Source: Lineus longissimus
Taxonomy: Eukaryota; Nemertea; Pilidiophora; Heteronemertea; Lineidae
Reading direction: 5' to 3'
Length of the DNA: 64,000 nt
NCBI RefSeq assembly: GCF_910592395.1
Contig: NC_088310.1
Coordinates: forward strand, 14,703,501-14,767,500
Position numbers and translations under genes: made by a program. Position 1 is the stretch's first letter. Each line of letters begins with the position of its first letter. The notes beneath the pieces are model-generated. The model saw only the letters and a list, made by a program, of their open reading frames with translations. It ran no database searches and was not told the origin of the DNA. Positions 30,241-42,522 of this stretch are shown in pieces.

Positions 30241-33043
30241 TTCTTCCTCGGGTGTGTCCGAATGGAGTACGCATGCAAAAGTCTGACCTGGGTAGAGTAT
30301 GAACGACATAAAATACCCATTGTATACTGTGTAGTGTGTACCGCAAGCAAGCCTACACTAAAAACACAACCTCTGCTCCGTACAGTGCATTTATACACAT
30401 GTTACAGGCATACAAATACAGCGAACCCAGAAATGAAATTCAGTGGAAAAGAGCACTCACATTCACAAAAATGCCAAATTCAGAGTAAAAAAACACATTT
30501 ATTTGAATAAATGATGTATGACATGATAAATTGGCTCTAAATCTACTAACTCAGCACCTGTCAAGCCAGTTCTACGATTGAAAAATCATTTATCATGTAC
30601 CTTAAGTTTATTGATCAGTAGACAAAACCACAGAAAAGCAAAATTTTACCCCGAAAGTTCACCATTCAAATTCTTCCAAAATCACGGAAGGTGAACCAGC
30701 GACAGTCTTTTATGATATAAAGTGATCGAAAACCCTTCTCAACATTCAAGTGTATATTTTGAAGCAAAATGTCTGAAAGTGCCTGAAACAAATATCGCAT
30801 GACCCAGGAGGGTAATCCGCCCATGCAATAAAAAATATCTGGATCACACGAGAAATAATCCTGTGCACTCTCATGGGATCCAGACTCTTGACTGTTGAAA
30901 GACTTTGCAACATTCCGCTTTGCAACATTTTCATTGCAGCCTTTGTAACGTCATAACGTTGAAATTTGCCCCGTCGATGATTTTGTGAGGAGCGGCGTCG
31001 TCAGCTCAAAAGTTATGTCCGACTTGACATCTTCGCATCACAATATGTTTGTGTCAAATAAGAAATGATCCAGGGACAATGTGCTCATCTCGGGTAATGT
31101 AATGCATGTCATTTGCAGTGGATATGGGGAGAACAGTTTCTGGCTAGTTTTTAGCAGTTTTGATTCCATTGAATAAATGATATTATTCTTCTCGGCTCCA
31201 TGGCACAAAAGAAAATTTCGGTACCATCTAAGTAAAGCATTTTGGTTATAAAGATGACTGAATTTCAGGGTCATTGAAGAGTGTACATGTCACATGGAAA
31301 TTGGTTGACACCTATTCAACAGTTTAGGAGTAATAGGACTTCGTTGGATTTTCAACATGGCGGCCATATTTTTCTTTGGATTTGACTGAAAATTAGAGAT
31401 GTTGATAAGAGTACATAGATACATAATCACATGAAGTTTGGTTGCAATCGGATCATTAGTTTCAGAGTAATAGGACTTTGTTTAATTTTCAAGATGGCCG
31501 CCTGGCGGCATTATCGGTCGATGGATGTTGTAGAGAGTACATTGATATACAATCACATGAAATTTGGTTGCAATCCGACTTTGTTTCATTTTCAAGATGG
31601 CCGCCCTGGTCATATTTGAAGTCCGAGCGAGACAACTTTTTGAGGTAGAATAGAGGGTCCCTTGATATATGCCCTCACAAGATTAGAACCTTCTAGCTCA
31701 AATAGAAACAACACGTGCAACCCATCGGTGATTTATGAACTTTGACCTCTGTGACCTTGAAAAGTAGGTCAAACCAAAAACCCAGGTGACATGTCATTTA
31801 ACCTTATTAGATACACCCACCATAAAAATTTCATCACTCTACGTACAACCATTAGCTTCAAAAAGGCAAGAAACCGATTTCCAAGATGGCCACCTGGAGG
31901 CCAGAAAGTAGGTCATATCGAGAAAACGGAATGTATTTCTGGGCACATTGCCCATTGCCAGAGAAAATCATCTCTTTCGATCTGGTGACTCGGATCAGCC
32001 TTTAGTGCAGTTTTCTTATTATAGCAGTGATGTATTTGGGTCGAAATGAATTCACGAAGAAACTGTAGATTCGATCGATCTGTTTACGTCACGTGACTGT
32101 ACTGGCCAGCCGTGAGTCTGTCATGTTTCAAAAACCTAACCCAATAATTATTCTTTGATAACAGATTAATAAGAATTTTAAATAGGTTAATCTTAATAAT
32201 ATTTATAACGATATTTCGCTATTTTTTAATTGGACAACCATATATCTGTCATCTTCTATTTAAAGCAAAGAAGCGAGGATGTTCTCAAAATTACGTAAAA
32301 TTTTTTCAACAACCCCATCTCAAAACGACCCAGTCAAATTTAATCACTTTCTTTCTTTACCAATATTTGGTTCCACAAATAAGGTAAGGTAATTTTTAAT
32401 CCATGTCATGCAGCATTGAGCAGTGGTTTGCCTAGTCTCACCAGTTTTGATTCCATTCAATAATATTCTTCTTCTTGGCTCAATGGCACAAAAAAGATTA
32501 CCGGTACCATCTAAGTATAGCATTTTGGTTATCAAGTTGACTGAATTTGAAGGGATAATCGTGGCGAGTAAAATAGATACATTGTCACATGAAAATTGGT
32601 TGACATCCAATCAGTTGTAATAGGCATAATAAGATTTTATTGAATTTTTAAGATGGCCAACTGGCGGCAAAATTGTTCATGAGATTCAGGGTTATTGTAG
32701 AGTGTTCATGTCACATGGAACTTGGTTGACATCCGTTCAACAGTAAAGGAGTAATAGGACTTCGATGACTTTGGGCATCGGATTTGACTGAAAATTTGGG
32801 ATATTATTGAAAGCACATAGATACATTATCACATGAAATTTAATTGCAATCCGATCATTAGTTTCAGAGTTATAGGACTTTGTTTTAATTTTCAAGATGG
32901 CCCCCTGGCGGCCATATTGGTTATCGGATTTGACTGAAAATTAGGAATATCGTTCAAATGTGATGCAAACATTATTCCAGGCACCACCTAAGGCAGGCTG
33001 CCCATCAAGATGGAAGGTCAAGCAACTGAAAGGAGTCTCTTAC
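30241..33043. other. Probable UBR intron DNA with duplicated repeat segments
   Basis: No gene is seen. Segments at about 31,130-31,510 and 32,430-32,930 are diverged duplicates (GTACCATCTAAGTA, GCATTTTGGTTAT, AGGAGTAATAGGACTTCG, TTCAAGATGGCC). An R3 fragment lies at about 31,734-31,860. Confidence 0.5.
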
Positions 33044-33244
33044 CTGTTCATACGTATGGACTTCATCATTGAACAACATAGTTACAAAGGTATTATCAGG
33101 CTCTTCAGGTTGTAAACCTCTTGGCAAATTGTCAGCACATTCATCAGTCTCCCATCTCAATAACTTCAAAATGTACTGCAGTAAAATTCCATACAATTGC
33201 TCTGCTCTTTCTCTTAGGTCAGCAGGTAGTGTTGAAACAGGGTC
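33044..33244 (-). CDS. UBR2: UBR1/UBR2-type N-recognin, exon with start of ClpS-like domain
   Basis: The exon is 201 nt (67 codons, phase 0) with a TTTCAG acceptor at 33,245-33,250 and a GTAAGA donor at 33,038-33,043. It encodes helical sequence followed by FVTMLFNDEVHTYEQ, a hallmark of the N-domain (ClpS-like) of UBR1/UBR2 E3 ubiquitin ligases, which bind N-terminal hydrophobic degrons. The wording LFNDEVHTYEQ favours UBR2 over UBR1. It follows the UBR-box exon at 39,040-39,150 in the expected protein order, separated by an intron of about 5.8 kb. The next downstream exon was not found in the window. Confidence 0.9.
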
Positions 33245-34298
33245 CTGAAACACAATTCGATAGGTTTTAATCATGAACCATTACTAAACCCTTTCACTAC
33301 CATGCAGTCACTAAGAACTAAGTACTACACAGATCCATCAGATATTAGATTCATATTAACACTCCAGGCAAGCTACAATGTAGGGGCATGTGGCAAATGA
33401 TAGACAGAGAGGTCACTTTGTTATAAATATTATTAGAAGATGGCAGCACTCCGTCTTATCGTACATTAAGTCAAAAGAAAACAAGTTGCCCACTAAGAAA
33501 GCAAAAAAACAGGTTTTCAAATGCTGATCTCGCCTAATACAATTAGGCACCACAGTTGACGCTAAATCCGTGACAGGTCTGGTGCCTCAGAATAAACTGA
33601 AAAGTTTTAAATGTTCTATTTAGCACAGAGAAACTGCTGTTAGCTTTTAACATAAGTTGTCTGTTTCTTTAACAAATTACGCAATTTGATCATAATTGAC
33701 TATCGTGCACTTGCAGATTTATTCGCCAAATAATGTTGTGTATAAAAATCGATGCGCACCTCTGGTGTTTAGATTGCGTCAACGTATTTGGTTCTAAAAG
33801 TCCCGAAAGGTGACCAGTGTGTAGCCAATATTGGCCAATCTCAAAGAAGACTCATTACTGTAATGTATGAGTCTCAACATGACAGACTAATGTTGACTAT
33901 AGATATTAGATTCGCATTCAAGTCGTTAGCTCCAGCACTTACAAAACGGACAACAATGATGAAGACGATGATGGACGACAGATGCTGGTTAATTTTTACA
34001 CCAGTTTGCGACCAAATCAATTTCTACAAACCCTTTCTATTCCTTCAACAAGTCGCAGACTATTGTCATTATAGCTCAAAGGTTAAAAAAGGAAGATTTT
34101 TCAGTGTCATCCCTCTTCTTTTGCCATAGTCATCCACCATGTTTTGGTCCACTTTGTGGACACATTCCATTCAATAATATTTTCAAAGAGACATTCTGTT
34201 ATTTCTTTTCTCTGTTGTGCTGTCACGCACAGCGTCTGATGAGTTAATTTTGTCTGATGCAGTGTTTTAACATGATTTTGGGGCCGATTGCTGTCACA
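33245..34298. other. UBR intron DNA, nothing recognised
   Basis: A plus-strand frame at 33,788-34,129 has no recognisable motif and is probably chance. Confidence 0.4.
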
Positions 34299-36367
34299 AC
34301 AAGAGGCCCAAGGGCCTGGCGCTCAGCTGGATGACCTAATAACATAGGACTGAGGGTGTAAAGTAGTAAATATCAGCTTTATACTACTGTTTGAAGGTCA
34401 AGAGAACACGTTATACCACTAAGATTTCCAATGCAGAGCTGCCAGCTGGATGAAATATGATTGAACTAATCAGCCATGGTATGTAAATATTACAGGAGGC
34501 AACGGAAGATATCCCTAGTTCAGTATGTTGTATCGGTAGCTTTACAGAAAAGAAGTGTCAGAGAGGATGAGACTTCTCCATGGACAACTGTGGTATGTCC
34601 AGGCTAGGTTGTACAGCACAAGGATACAAAATGCTGTCTGTAATTGAGAGGTATCCTGATTTAACAGAGGTCAAAATAAATAGAAATGACCAGTTTGGGA
34701 CTAACACCACTGTCTTTTTTTTGATAAGGTAGAGATTACAGGAGTCAACAAAATTAATTTTATTGAGAGAAATTGACCTGTCCTGCAGGTGATTGGATTT
34801 ACAATACAAAGGGTCGTTTTCATATTTGAAAATCCCTTCACAATCAAGGGCTACCTCTGACTAAAACAGCACCCATAAACAATAGACCACCAATTTGACC
34901 CCAGCTCCTAACTGCGGGAAAACCCAAGTCCAGCAACCAAAAGTACCAAAAATACATTTTTGTTTACATTTGAACTGCACACATTTCCCGCGAAATCTCG
35001 AAAATCAGGTGACCTGCAATCGTGGATTGAAAATATCATTTACCTGGGTTCAGCAGGTCAGCAGGTATACCGGCTGTTCCAATCAACCCCCTACAGCCAG
35101 CTGTTCAAAAGGTAATGTAATTCACCCCACAGGGAGTGCAGGTAATTGATTAAGCCCCTGCATAACTTAACAGCAATGGCTTGGCTTCTGTGAGTGGTAA
35201 GGAGAATTGACAGTGTCCGATTAAAAATCCCTCATTTCTGCTCCGCTGAAGTAAATTTTTGAATAAAACCAAGACGTTGCATCAGGGTAAGGTGTCACCA
35301 CCATTCATGCAAAATTTCAAGGCGATCCAACGCCTCTAAGTGTGACTTTATTCGTCCCCCTTCTAATATTATTATATAGATAGAAGATTTAGACCAGCGA
35401 TGACGTCATTTCTGGTGATTCCCTACGTTGTCCAATGAACGCTTTTTAAAGTGTGCCATTTGGCATACATTAGCATGCAATGTATTTTATCAGCGCTGAC
35501 AATTGCCGAACAGAATGCCGTAGCTCCGTCAATTTGCAATCAATTTTTTTATTGGAGCAACATTATTGTGTTGCTTAAAACGTCTACTTTTTACTCATGT
35601 GAGAATCGTAGTACTAAAAAGTAATATGCAAACAGAATCATGCCGATTCACTGCACATACTGTGGGAATTCTCCACTTCAAAATACATCGCGAACAGAGC
35701 GTGCACTTCCGATATCGTTTTCACAGAATTGTGGCCAAATTTTCAAGAACTAATTTCTGAAAGTATACCCTTAAGACCTTATGACTACCCACTGAAAGGA
35801 ACTAGTGATAATATCGCCTACTTGACTACTTTTTAGCAGAAAATTGGTTACTTGTTGCAAAATCAATCTTCCATCTTTACACTGGTCACAGTGGGTATGC
35901 TGAAATATAGCCTGGTTCCCTGGCCAATTCAATGCGCAGAATACAACTGCGCAACTATACGTCATAACCCGGGCTTTTGAATCGTCAAAAAATCTGTCAA
36001 ATGTGCCTGTAGCACCAACTGGCGGTGAAAACTAAACTAATTCCATTACAAGTCAAAATGAAAAATTATTAAAAAATATTCGGCCAGATTTGAAAACAAT
36101 ATTTCCTCTGTGGCCCGAGGTATAAAGGAAAGAAGTTTAAACTTCCTGATGACCTCATTCGCCGAATGTAGGGCGGATCGCGCTGATTTTTGGTTTCTGA
36201 GTTCCCCTTGGGCTACTCCTAATTTAGCAGCGTCAACAAAGTGCCTAGGTCTTACGGTTACAAAATGCCCAAAATTGACATGGAAGGATGGCAGGATGGC
36301 AGGAAGGACGGACACCATTCCCTTAGTAATATTACCAGCTTCGCTGACTTTGTCAGCTGAGCTAAAA
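34299..36367 (+). repeat. R1/R2 repeat, copy 3, interrupted
   Basis: The head (34,299-34,836; CCCAAGGGCCTGGCGCTCAG) matches 52,880-53,376, and the tail (35,390-36,367) matches the other copies. The middle 550 bp (34,837-35,389) does not match and is an insertion or replacement. It ends TGACTTTGTCAGCTGAGCTA. Confidence 0.8.
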
Positions 36368-37149
36368 ATTCTCACTCACCGTGGTTTCTAGAAAACTGGC
36401 CTGACAGTCTTCTGCGAATAAATATGCGATATCAATTTAATATTCTCAATTATGCTCACTTACATCAAAATTACTGACAGAATCATGACAAAGAAGTATC
36501 ATAAAACACGGTCGATCGTTTATAATCGTAAAGTGACATCAAAAACTGTAAATATTACTGAATTAACTGAGCACTATTTCGCCCGCTCATGACGGCGTCA
36601 CTTGATACTGACAAAAGCGGCTGTTGTACTTTTGCCACTAGTAAGCATGCACAGCAACCAAAACTCCTTCCTTGAACATCTTGTTGAGATAAAAATTCAC
36701 ACGATATCCAGGAGTAGTCCGGCACTAAAGGCTTTAAGGTAGAAACGACAGTATACGATTAGCTTCACTGGCAGCTAAAAATTACACAGTCCTTCTTATC
36801 ATTGATAATTTGCATAATTTGCATAATTTGCATCTATTGTTTTATGGCTAATTTTGGCAAAATTATGACAAATAAATTGTTTTTCGACAACTCCTCCATA
36901 ACCGCTTGGAGAGCACTGAAATTTTCTTGGATGATAGGTGAGATGTTGACGTTGTGCATGTGGGTTTTATTTTTTCAGTTATGTAACTAATTTGCACAAT
37001 AATGACCTCCATTGTTAGCTCCTAGCTCACTTTTAAAATGGCATCGTTATGCAATTTTCAGGGAAAGTGGATCAGATGATTTGCAACAAGGCAATATATT
37101 GATATTTGCTTCGTTCACGAGATAATGAGCTATTTTGCTTCATGTAGTT
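36368..37149. other. UBR intron DNA, nothing recognised
   Basis: AT-rich, with a short TTTGCATAA tandem near 36,810-36,832. No gene seen. Confidence 0.4.
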
Positions 37150-37443
37150 AAAGGGAGCCACTGTGGTGTAGTGGCTTGGACTCTCGACCAGCGGTCAAGA
37201 GGTCCCGGGTTCGATCCCCACTGTCAGCGTGAGACTGTAGGCTGGTCTCTCTGTCTTAGTTGCCTCTCTGCACCCAGGTGTATAAATGGGTACCGGTCAG
37301 AAATGCACAGATTATAGCGCTGATTGAGCAGCTCATCTGTGGTCTACTGTTTTAGGACAGACCGGGGTTAAAACTGAAAGTCGGATGATAACCTATATCG
37401 TAGTTGATATCAGACTATAAACCCTAAACTTTAACTTTTTTAA
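37150..37443 (+). mobile_element. tRNA-derived SINE
   Basis: The 5' end has an A-box-like TGGTGTAGTGG and a B box GGTTCGATCCC at tRNA-like spacing, followed by a body with CACCCAGGTGTATAAATGGG and an AT-rich tail ending CTTTAACTTTTTTAAC. This head-body-tail plan is that of an RNA polymerase III SINE. The body motif recurs in SINEs of several invertebrates as far as I recall. No cloverleaf-competent tRNA gene is claimed. Confidence 0.8.
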
Positions 37444-38304
37444 CTTTTAGTTATCAAAGGACAACAAAAATTGTTTCCAGACAACACCTCCGCTTGGTGG
37501 AGAGCGCTGGAACATTCAGGGATGATAGTTGCGCATGTGGGTTTGATAGCTCCATTGTTTTTTACCTTATTAGCTCGTAGCTCGATTATCATTATTAAAA
37601 ATACTGTGGAGAAGCCTCCGAGTTTGCCCCGCGAACTCCTGACACCTCCAACCAAATCTTGAAACTAGCAATGTGAGTGAACAAGAAAAAATTACCGGAT
37701 TTGTAGGGCAACATGACACATTATTGTTAACTGTGAGGAAAAGAAACATCAGATAGATTGGACATGTCACCGGTATAAAGGCTTCTAAAGAATATATATT
37801 ATGAAGGGTTTGTTGGAGGACTCATGGAAGAGGGTTACACCGAAACAATAGAAACTAAGTAACATATAGGAGTGCACAGGTCTGAACATGTGCCACCTAA
37901 AAGGAACGCTGAAAATAAATCTCAACAGAGATTAAGTGTCAACACTGCTGCATTACCCACAAGGCCATTAGACCAAACGCTGATGATTTTTAAACAGATG
38001 GTGATGAGTGAAAAGCTTGTTCGTGATCCTTGTCTGTTCTGATTGCCATTCTTGATCCTTATCTGTTTTGATGTCACATGACCACTGTCGACCGTATCGA
38101 AGTAGTTAAATGCATGTATTTCAAACCTGGCTGATGACAGGCATTTTGGGTACGATCCTTGCATGCTATCTATTTAACGTGTTTTATCCTATCTAGGTCA
38201 TACACATCCTTGCCACACTACTTTGAATGAAAGGTTCTCAAGTCAAGCTAAGGACAGGACAACATAAAATGCCAGTGTTTGGACAGAATTTTAGAAGTTT
38301 AGAG
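37444..38304. other. UBR intron DNA, nothing recognised
   Basis: No supported gene or repeat. Confidence 0.4.
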
Positions 38305-38313
38305 GCCTGGATC

Positions 38314-38814
38314 GGTAACCGGAAAAACGCCGACTGACCGACCGACCGACCGACCGACCGACCGACCGACCGACCGACCTACCAACCCAAGGAGTTTCGT
38401 GTGATATATCCAATCCACGATAGCAGGTCATGTGAAATGAAATTGTAAACAAGCGCACGTGCGCTGTTCAAATGACAACAAATGCATATTGCGCGTTGCA
38501 GTTCATGCATTGCATCGGTCGAGACACTCGAGTAGAAAAACTACAGTGCATAGATTAGGCCCAAATCATGTTTTTATATCCACCGACCATGTAGACAAAG
38601 CATATCTTTAGAGTATCGTTATCAGTTCCTTACTGCGTGGGCTCGTTTTCCCGGTATAATTGACTGAAGATGCTGGTGTCAGACATGTCGGAATCCATCA
38701 CCTCTATTGCGCTGGGCACTACACAGATACATGTGCTATAGAAAAGCGAAAGGGATACTGCATATGACGGTAGGTCGGTCGGTCAGTCGGTCGGTCGGCG
38801 TTTTTCCGGTTACC
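38314..38814. mobile_element. 501-bp TIR element with GACC microsatellite arms and 9-bp target duplication
   Basis: The ends are GGTAACCGGAAAAACGCCGA and its reverse complement, each continued by (GACC)n or (GGTC)n arrays. A 9-bp direct repeat GCCTGGATC flanks it (38,305-38,313 and 38,815-38,823). No coding sequence. The plan matches the element at 17,603-19,334: short unique terminus, then a microsatellite inside each arm, and a 9-bp duplication. Confidence 0.9.
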
Positions 38815-39039
38815 GCCTGGATCTACTTTCACAGGACTTTGCGGTCAACTACAACAATTGTAGGCCAATAACTTTCAAAGAAATTAAGACGATGCTGGTG
38901 AAAACTGTGCAGTTTCCAGCACAAGCTACTGCACTGGAAACAGACCTATGTTGTTTTATCAAAATATATTTTCCAACTTCAGGATGCAGATTTTTGTTCG
39001 ATGCATAAATTTTGATGCAACCAGTGAACAATTGCTTAC

Positions 39040-39150
39040 ATGATCTACTTGGGTTTCTAATCCCTCGGCATGAATATGACAGAAGGCAGCAGTCTTCCAA
39101 GCTTCTTTGTCACCGCAGTCACAGTATCCACCTCCACCTGATGTACTCAT
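39040..39150 (-). CDS. UBR2: UBR1/UBR2-type N-recognin, second UBR-box exon
   Basis: After a TTTTTCAG acceptor (ending 39,151) the exon encodes MSTSGGGGYCDCGDKEAWKT and then AAFCHIHAEG, the second half of the UBR-box zinc-binding fold (Cys, Asp and His ligands). The UBR box recognises basic N-degrons. The donor is taken as GTAAGC (39,034-39,039), giving 37 codons; a GTAGAT at 39,043-39,048 is an alternative with the same phase. It joins the exon at 40,241-40,319 in phase. Confidence 0.92.
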
Positions 39151-40240
39151 CTGAAAAACACACCATTTAACATCAACATTTATTTACATTGTGTAGTGTC
39201 CACAGTGTGAGGTCGTACATGTTTATGGTACCTTCCTGGTGTCGATGCTGCTAGGTGGCTCCTCTCAGTTCTGTGGGGACTAGCTGGGAGAGGGCCACCA
39301 CACCAGGTGTTGCCTCATCTTAGTTAACATCTCAGCTACTTGATCGATCAAAGGACAACTCATGATTCCTCATGATTCTTGTTTAATATCTCGGCGTATG
39401 GTATATGATACACTCTCTCATACAACAAATCCAATGTAGAACTAGTCTATGCCATTGCTCAGACCCGACTCTCACACAACAAATCGTTGCTAGCTCGCCA
39501 CAATAAATAATCAATATGTTATATAATATTCAATGGTGTGATCTGAACCTGTAGGCCAACACATATTTTAACCCTTGTGGCAACCTGCCAACAACCCTGG
39601 GATTCCTGATACCTGTAATACGTTACATGCTAATGTGAGCTATATACTAAGCCATAGGCATACATTGCAAACACCTAACCATACAACAGTAAAAATCTCA
39701 TGATTTTACCTAGCAGTAATCTTGAGATACAACCAAAAGTAGTTAGTCACATGACCTGCCCACTGGGGCCAAGTGCAAGTTGGAAAATTATCAAAACTGT
39801 CAAAAAGCAAAATGGCACCATTATAGTAAGACCTTCGAACCACGCAAAGATGAAAAGCCTAGCCACAATAGTTATAGAGATATGCGATATACAAACCAAT
39901 AACTGTAAATTTCAGCTACTTCCCAGGACTTAAATCTTACCATTATAATTACAATAAAATTAGTATTTCAATTTAGCTATTTATTGGTAATAAATTAATA
40001 AGAAAAATCATAGCAATTAATTGTTTAGTAATTGATTGGTCAGATAAATCTTAGTAATTGAAAAATTAGTAATTAAAAAAGAAGATATGCTCTGGAAACA
40101 AGTTTTTGAACAGACAGACACCTTAGGGTAACAAGGAGCCTAACGTAAACATTCCCAAGAAATCACAAGCAGATGAAAAGAGTTGGTGGAAATCAATCTA
40201 TTTCATGGGTTAATTGTTGATGTAACATAGTAATACTCAC
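39151..40240. other. UBR intron
   Basis: The 1.09-kb intron separates the two UBR-box exons; it has proper GT and AG ends. AT-rich TAATT repeats near 39,950-40,080. No gene inside. Confidence 0.7.
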
Positions 40241-40319
40241 CCGATACCTATGTCTTCTGTGGTCACTCTTTTGAAAACACTGGATACAGAGTACACAGGT
40301 TGGGTCAACACCACAATCA
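40241..40319 (-). CDS. UBR2: UBR1/UBR2-type N-recognin, first UBR-box exon
   Basis: After a TTTTCAG acceptor the exon reads [20 protein letters not shown] and then RRHRYR, which is the first half of a UBR box with its Cys and His zinc ligands, and ends at a GTGAGT donor (40,235-40,240). It has 79 nt (one base plus 26 codons). The preceding exon must lie to the right but was not found, because the BEL/Pao element begins only about 100 bp upstream of this acceptor. Confidence 0.92.
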
Positions 40320-40463
40320 CTGAAAATTAAAAAAGGAATGGACCACAGTTACTCTCCAACAGCCAATTTACGCCATTTGACCAAGCTGGTCAAATCAAAA
40401 ACCTGTATGATATGTGATGTATCCTTGTCACCTCTTCACAAAAAAGAAGTAGTCGAAAGCTAT

Positions 40464-41743
40464 ACAATGGGTGAGGTCAGAACTCCGTGTATATTATGTG
40501 TTACGTGTTAGTGTTACAGATCTGTTAACATCCCTGTTAACCTGAACCACCAAACATGCAGTTCTGGCTAACAGCCTGTTAACATTATGTTAACAGGCTG
40601 TTAGCAGCCTGTTAACAGCCTGTTAGCAGCCTGTTAACATGGTGTTAGCAGTGTTCACTCGGCAGCAGTTTTATCATGAGTGGCACCACTTATTCCGCTG
40701 ATCACATGGCGAATACGAGCATGCTTATCAACTAAATACTGCAAATTCAAGGAATCGCAGCTTTTTCCATTTCTACCACAGAAGTACGCATTTCCAGCGT
40801 GATCTGGCCTCTGAATCCTAATAATCACACCATCGATGTATAGCAGAACTCGGCGAATATCCCCATTGATATCAATTAAATCACGACAGAGTTCATCGAA
40901 TTCAGCAGGCTGGAGAAAAAACACATGCTGAGGCGCTATGTCCATGAAAAATCTGGCTACAAGATGAAGATTTGCGATAACTGTTGGCTTTGCCTTGCCC
41001 ACAGCATACCCAACCTGTCTGTAATATCCACCAGATGCGACATACATGAGAAAAGTTTCCATCATTTCCTTTGAGGTGGTAAGAAGGGCTCTGCCTTGAT
41101 TTCTCCAGGCATGGAATTCGTCCACTAACCCATTAAGCTGCTCTTCTGTGAGTCGTATGTGCCTCTCTGTAGGTTCTGTGCTACTAGCAGGTGTGCGAAC
41201 AAAGTTTTCAGCTCTCTGAACAGCAACAACTTGCAAATCTGGCTCGAAAATCATCTTTCAGGATTCAACAAACCAATCAAAGATGGCTGCTAACACTAAC
41301 ACTAACAGGCAGTATTCTGACCTCCAGAACGTTTAACAGATCCTTAACCACCTAGTGGTTAAAGTTTCTAAAATCTACCACAATCAGAATACATTACTGA
41401 CAAGATGTTTGACAGTAAGAATAGTTATTTCGAACAAATTTAGTGAAAACCCCTAGCTGATTCGTCTGGAAACAAAAAAGTTATTCAAAAAACAAGCTTA
41501 ACAGATTTCAGTTTGCTATGATTAAGTTAACATGTCCTGTTACAGATCTGTTAGGTGTAACACCGCATGTTACAGGAGCTGTTAGAATGTATGATTTTTA
41601 ACAGATCTGTAACACTAACAGCAGTGTCACACCGGTGTTTATCTCAAGGTCAGAATTGGTGGTTAGTATTACAGATCTGTTACAGATCTGTAACACTAAC
41701 ACGTAACACATAACATACACGGAGTTCTGACCTCACCCATTGT
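40464..41743 (-). mobile_element. PIF/Harbinger element nested in the BEL/Pao 3' LTR
   Basis: Terminal inverted repeats of about 60 bp start ACAATGGGTGAGGTCAGAAC and differ at about one position. The other LTR shows the empty site. The target duplication is not clear (TA or three bases). Subterminal regions are full of ACAGATCTGT and CTGTTAACAG palindromes (40,500-40,645, 41,520-41,700). It contains a truncated transposase. Confidence 0.88.
40655..41254 (-). pseudogene. Harbinger transposase, C-terminally truncated
   Basis: The 199-residue product has a helical N-terminus and the start of the DDE nuclease: first Asp in LLYIDGVIIRI and second Asp in SGATHDKTAAE, with YFCGRNGKSCDSLNLQYLVD between them as in HARBI1-like proteins. 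It stops at TGA immediately after TAAE, so the third acidic residue is missing and the enzyme is inactive. Full-length family members are about 300-400 residues. Confidence 0.85.
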
Positions 41744-42008
41744 ACTCTGATACTGATTGGTATCTCTGTAGCTCCTCCTCCTCTGACCATGTGCCTGTCC
41801 TCTGACCATGTGCCTGTGGTAGTTCTGATGGAATAAACTCACAAAGCAGTTTCTTAATACAAGGGTAACTCTTCTTCATTCTACTTCAGGAAATGAAATA
41901 TACATCTCAGTAAATCTAATTTCTGCCACAAATCAAGGAGAAAAGACGAGAAACATGGCCTAGCTCTTTCTACCACATAGTTCTGCAACACTGATGCTGC
42001 CCTCTGCA

Positions 42009-42422
42009 CTAATGCTCAGTTACTAAAATACTTGGTACACAGGGTGTGGCCCAAAAAAACCCAAATAAAACTAAGTGCTGACTTGAACATCCTCCCCTCT
42101 GAAAATCAAGGTATGAGATTTCTACGTGCTTGAAACTCGGTGTGGGGGTGATGCGCAACTCAGGCAATGGTGCCATCTGCTGTTCAATTTGGACAGGCTC
42201 CTTGCATTTTATACATTGGAAGAGAATTCTGCGGACCTCTTGTTTTCCGTGCATAATCATATATTGACATCTCAAACTTGTCAGTGTCTGTGCTGCTCCA
42301 GTGTTCACAACATGGAAATGCATGACAAGTAGCTCAACAAATGGATCATGACGTGCAAGATGATTGGGTGAGGTGTTTGTTCTGGTAGTGGGCTGTAGTG
42401 CAGATGTCCTCTGACTCGGCAC
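42009..42422 (-). pseudogene. BEL/Pao integrase fragment
   Basis: It has an HHCC-type zinc domain (LVMHFHVVNTGAAQTLTSLR, ILFQCIKCK) and the beginning of the catalytic core (FKHVEISYLDF, first Asp). Immediately after that Asp the reading enters the polypurine tract and LTR, so a deletion removed almost all of the catalytic core. Confidence 0.8.
42090..42100 (-). promoter_or_regulatory. Polypurine tract of the BEL/Pao element
   Basis: Directly upstream of the 3' LTR the minus strand reads AGAGGGGAGGA, the expected primer for plus-strand synthesis. Confidence 0.75.
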
Positions 42423-42522
42423 CCCAGTAGGAACTCAAATGAAGAAGTGGATTCTTTTCAGGCAAGGGTTTATTCTCTTTCAGCAGACCAATTTTATCTG
42501 GAAAGGCCTTTTGCTGAGCCAA

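Larger units (their letters stand above)
40426..42089 (-). repeat. BEL/Pao 3' LTR with nested Harbinger element
   Basis: Apart from the insertion at 40,464-41,743 it matches the other LTR. It also carries a local duplication CTGACCATGTGCCTG at about 41,785-41,818. Confidence 0.92.

Noticed and set aside
37150-37225. A functional tRNA gene
   Set aside because: A and B boxes are present but the rest follows a SINE body and tail, and no complete acceptor stem is evident.
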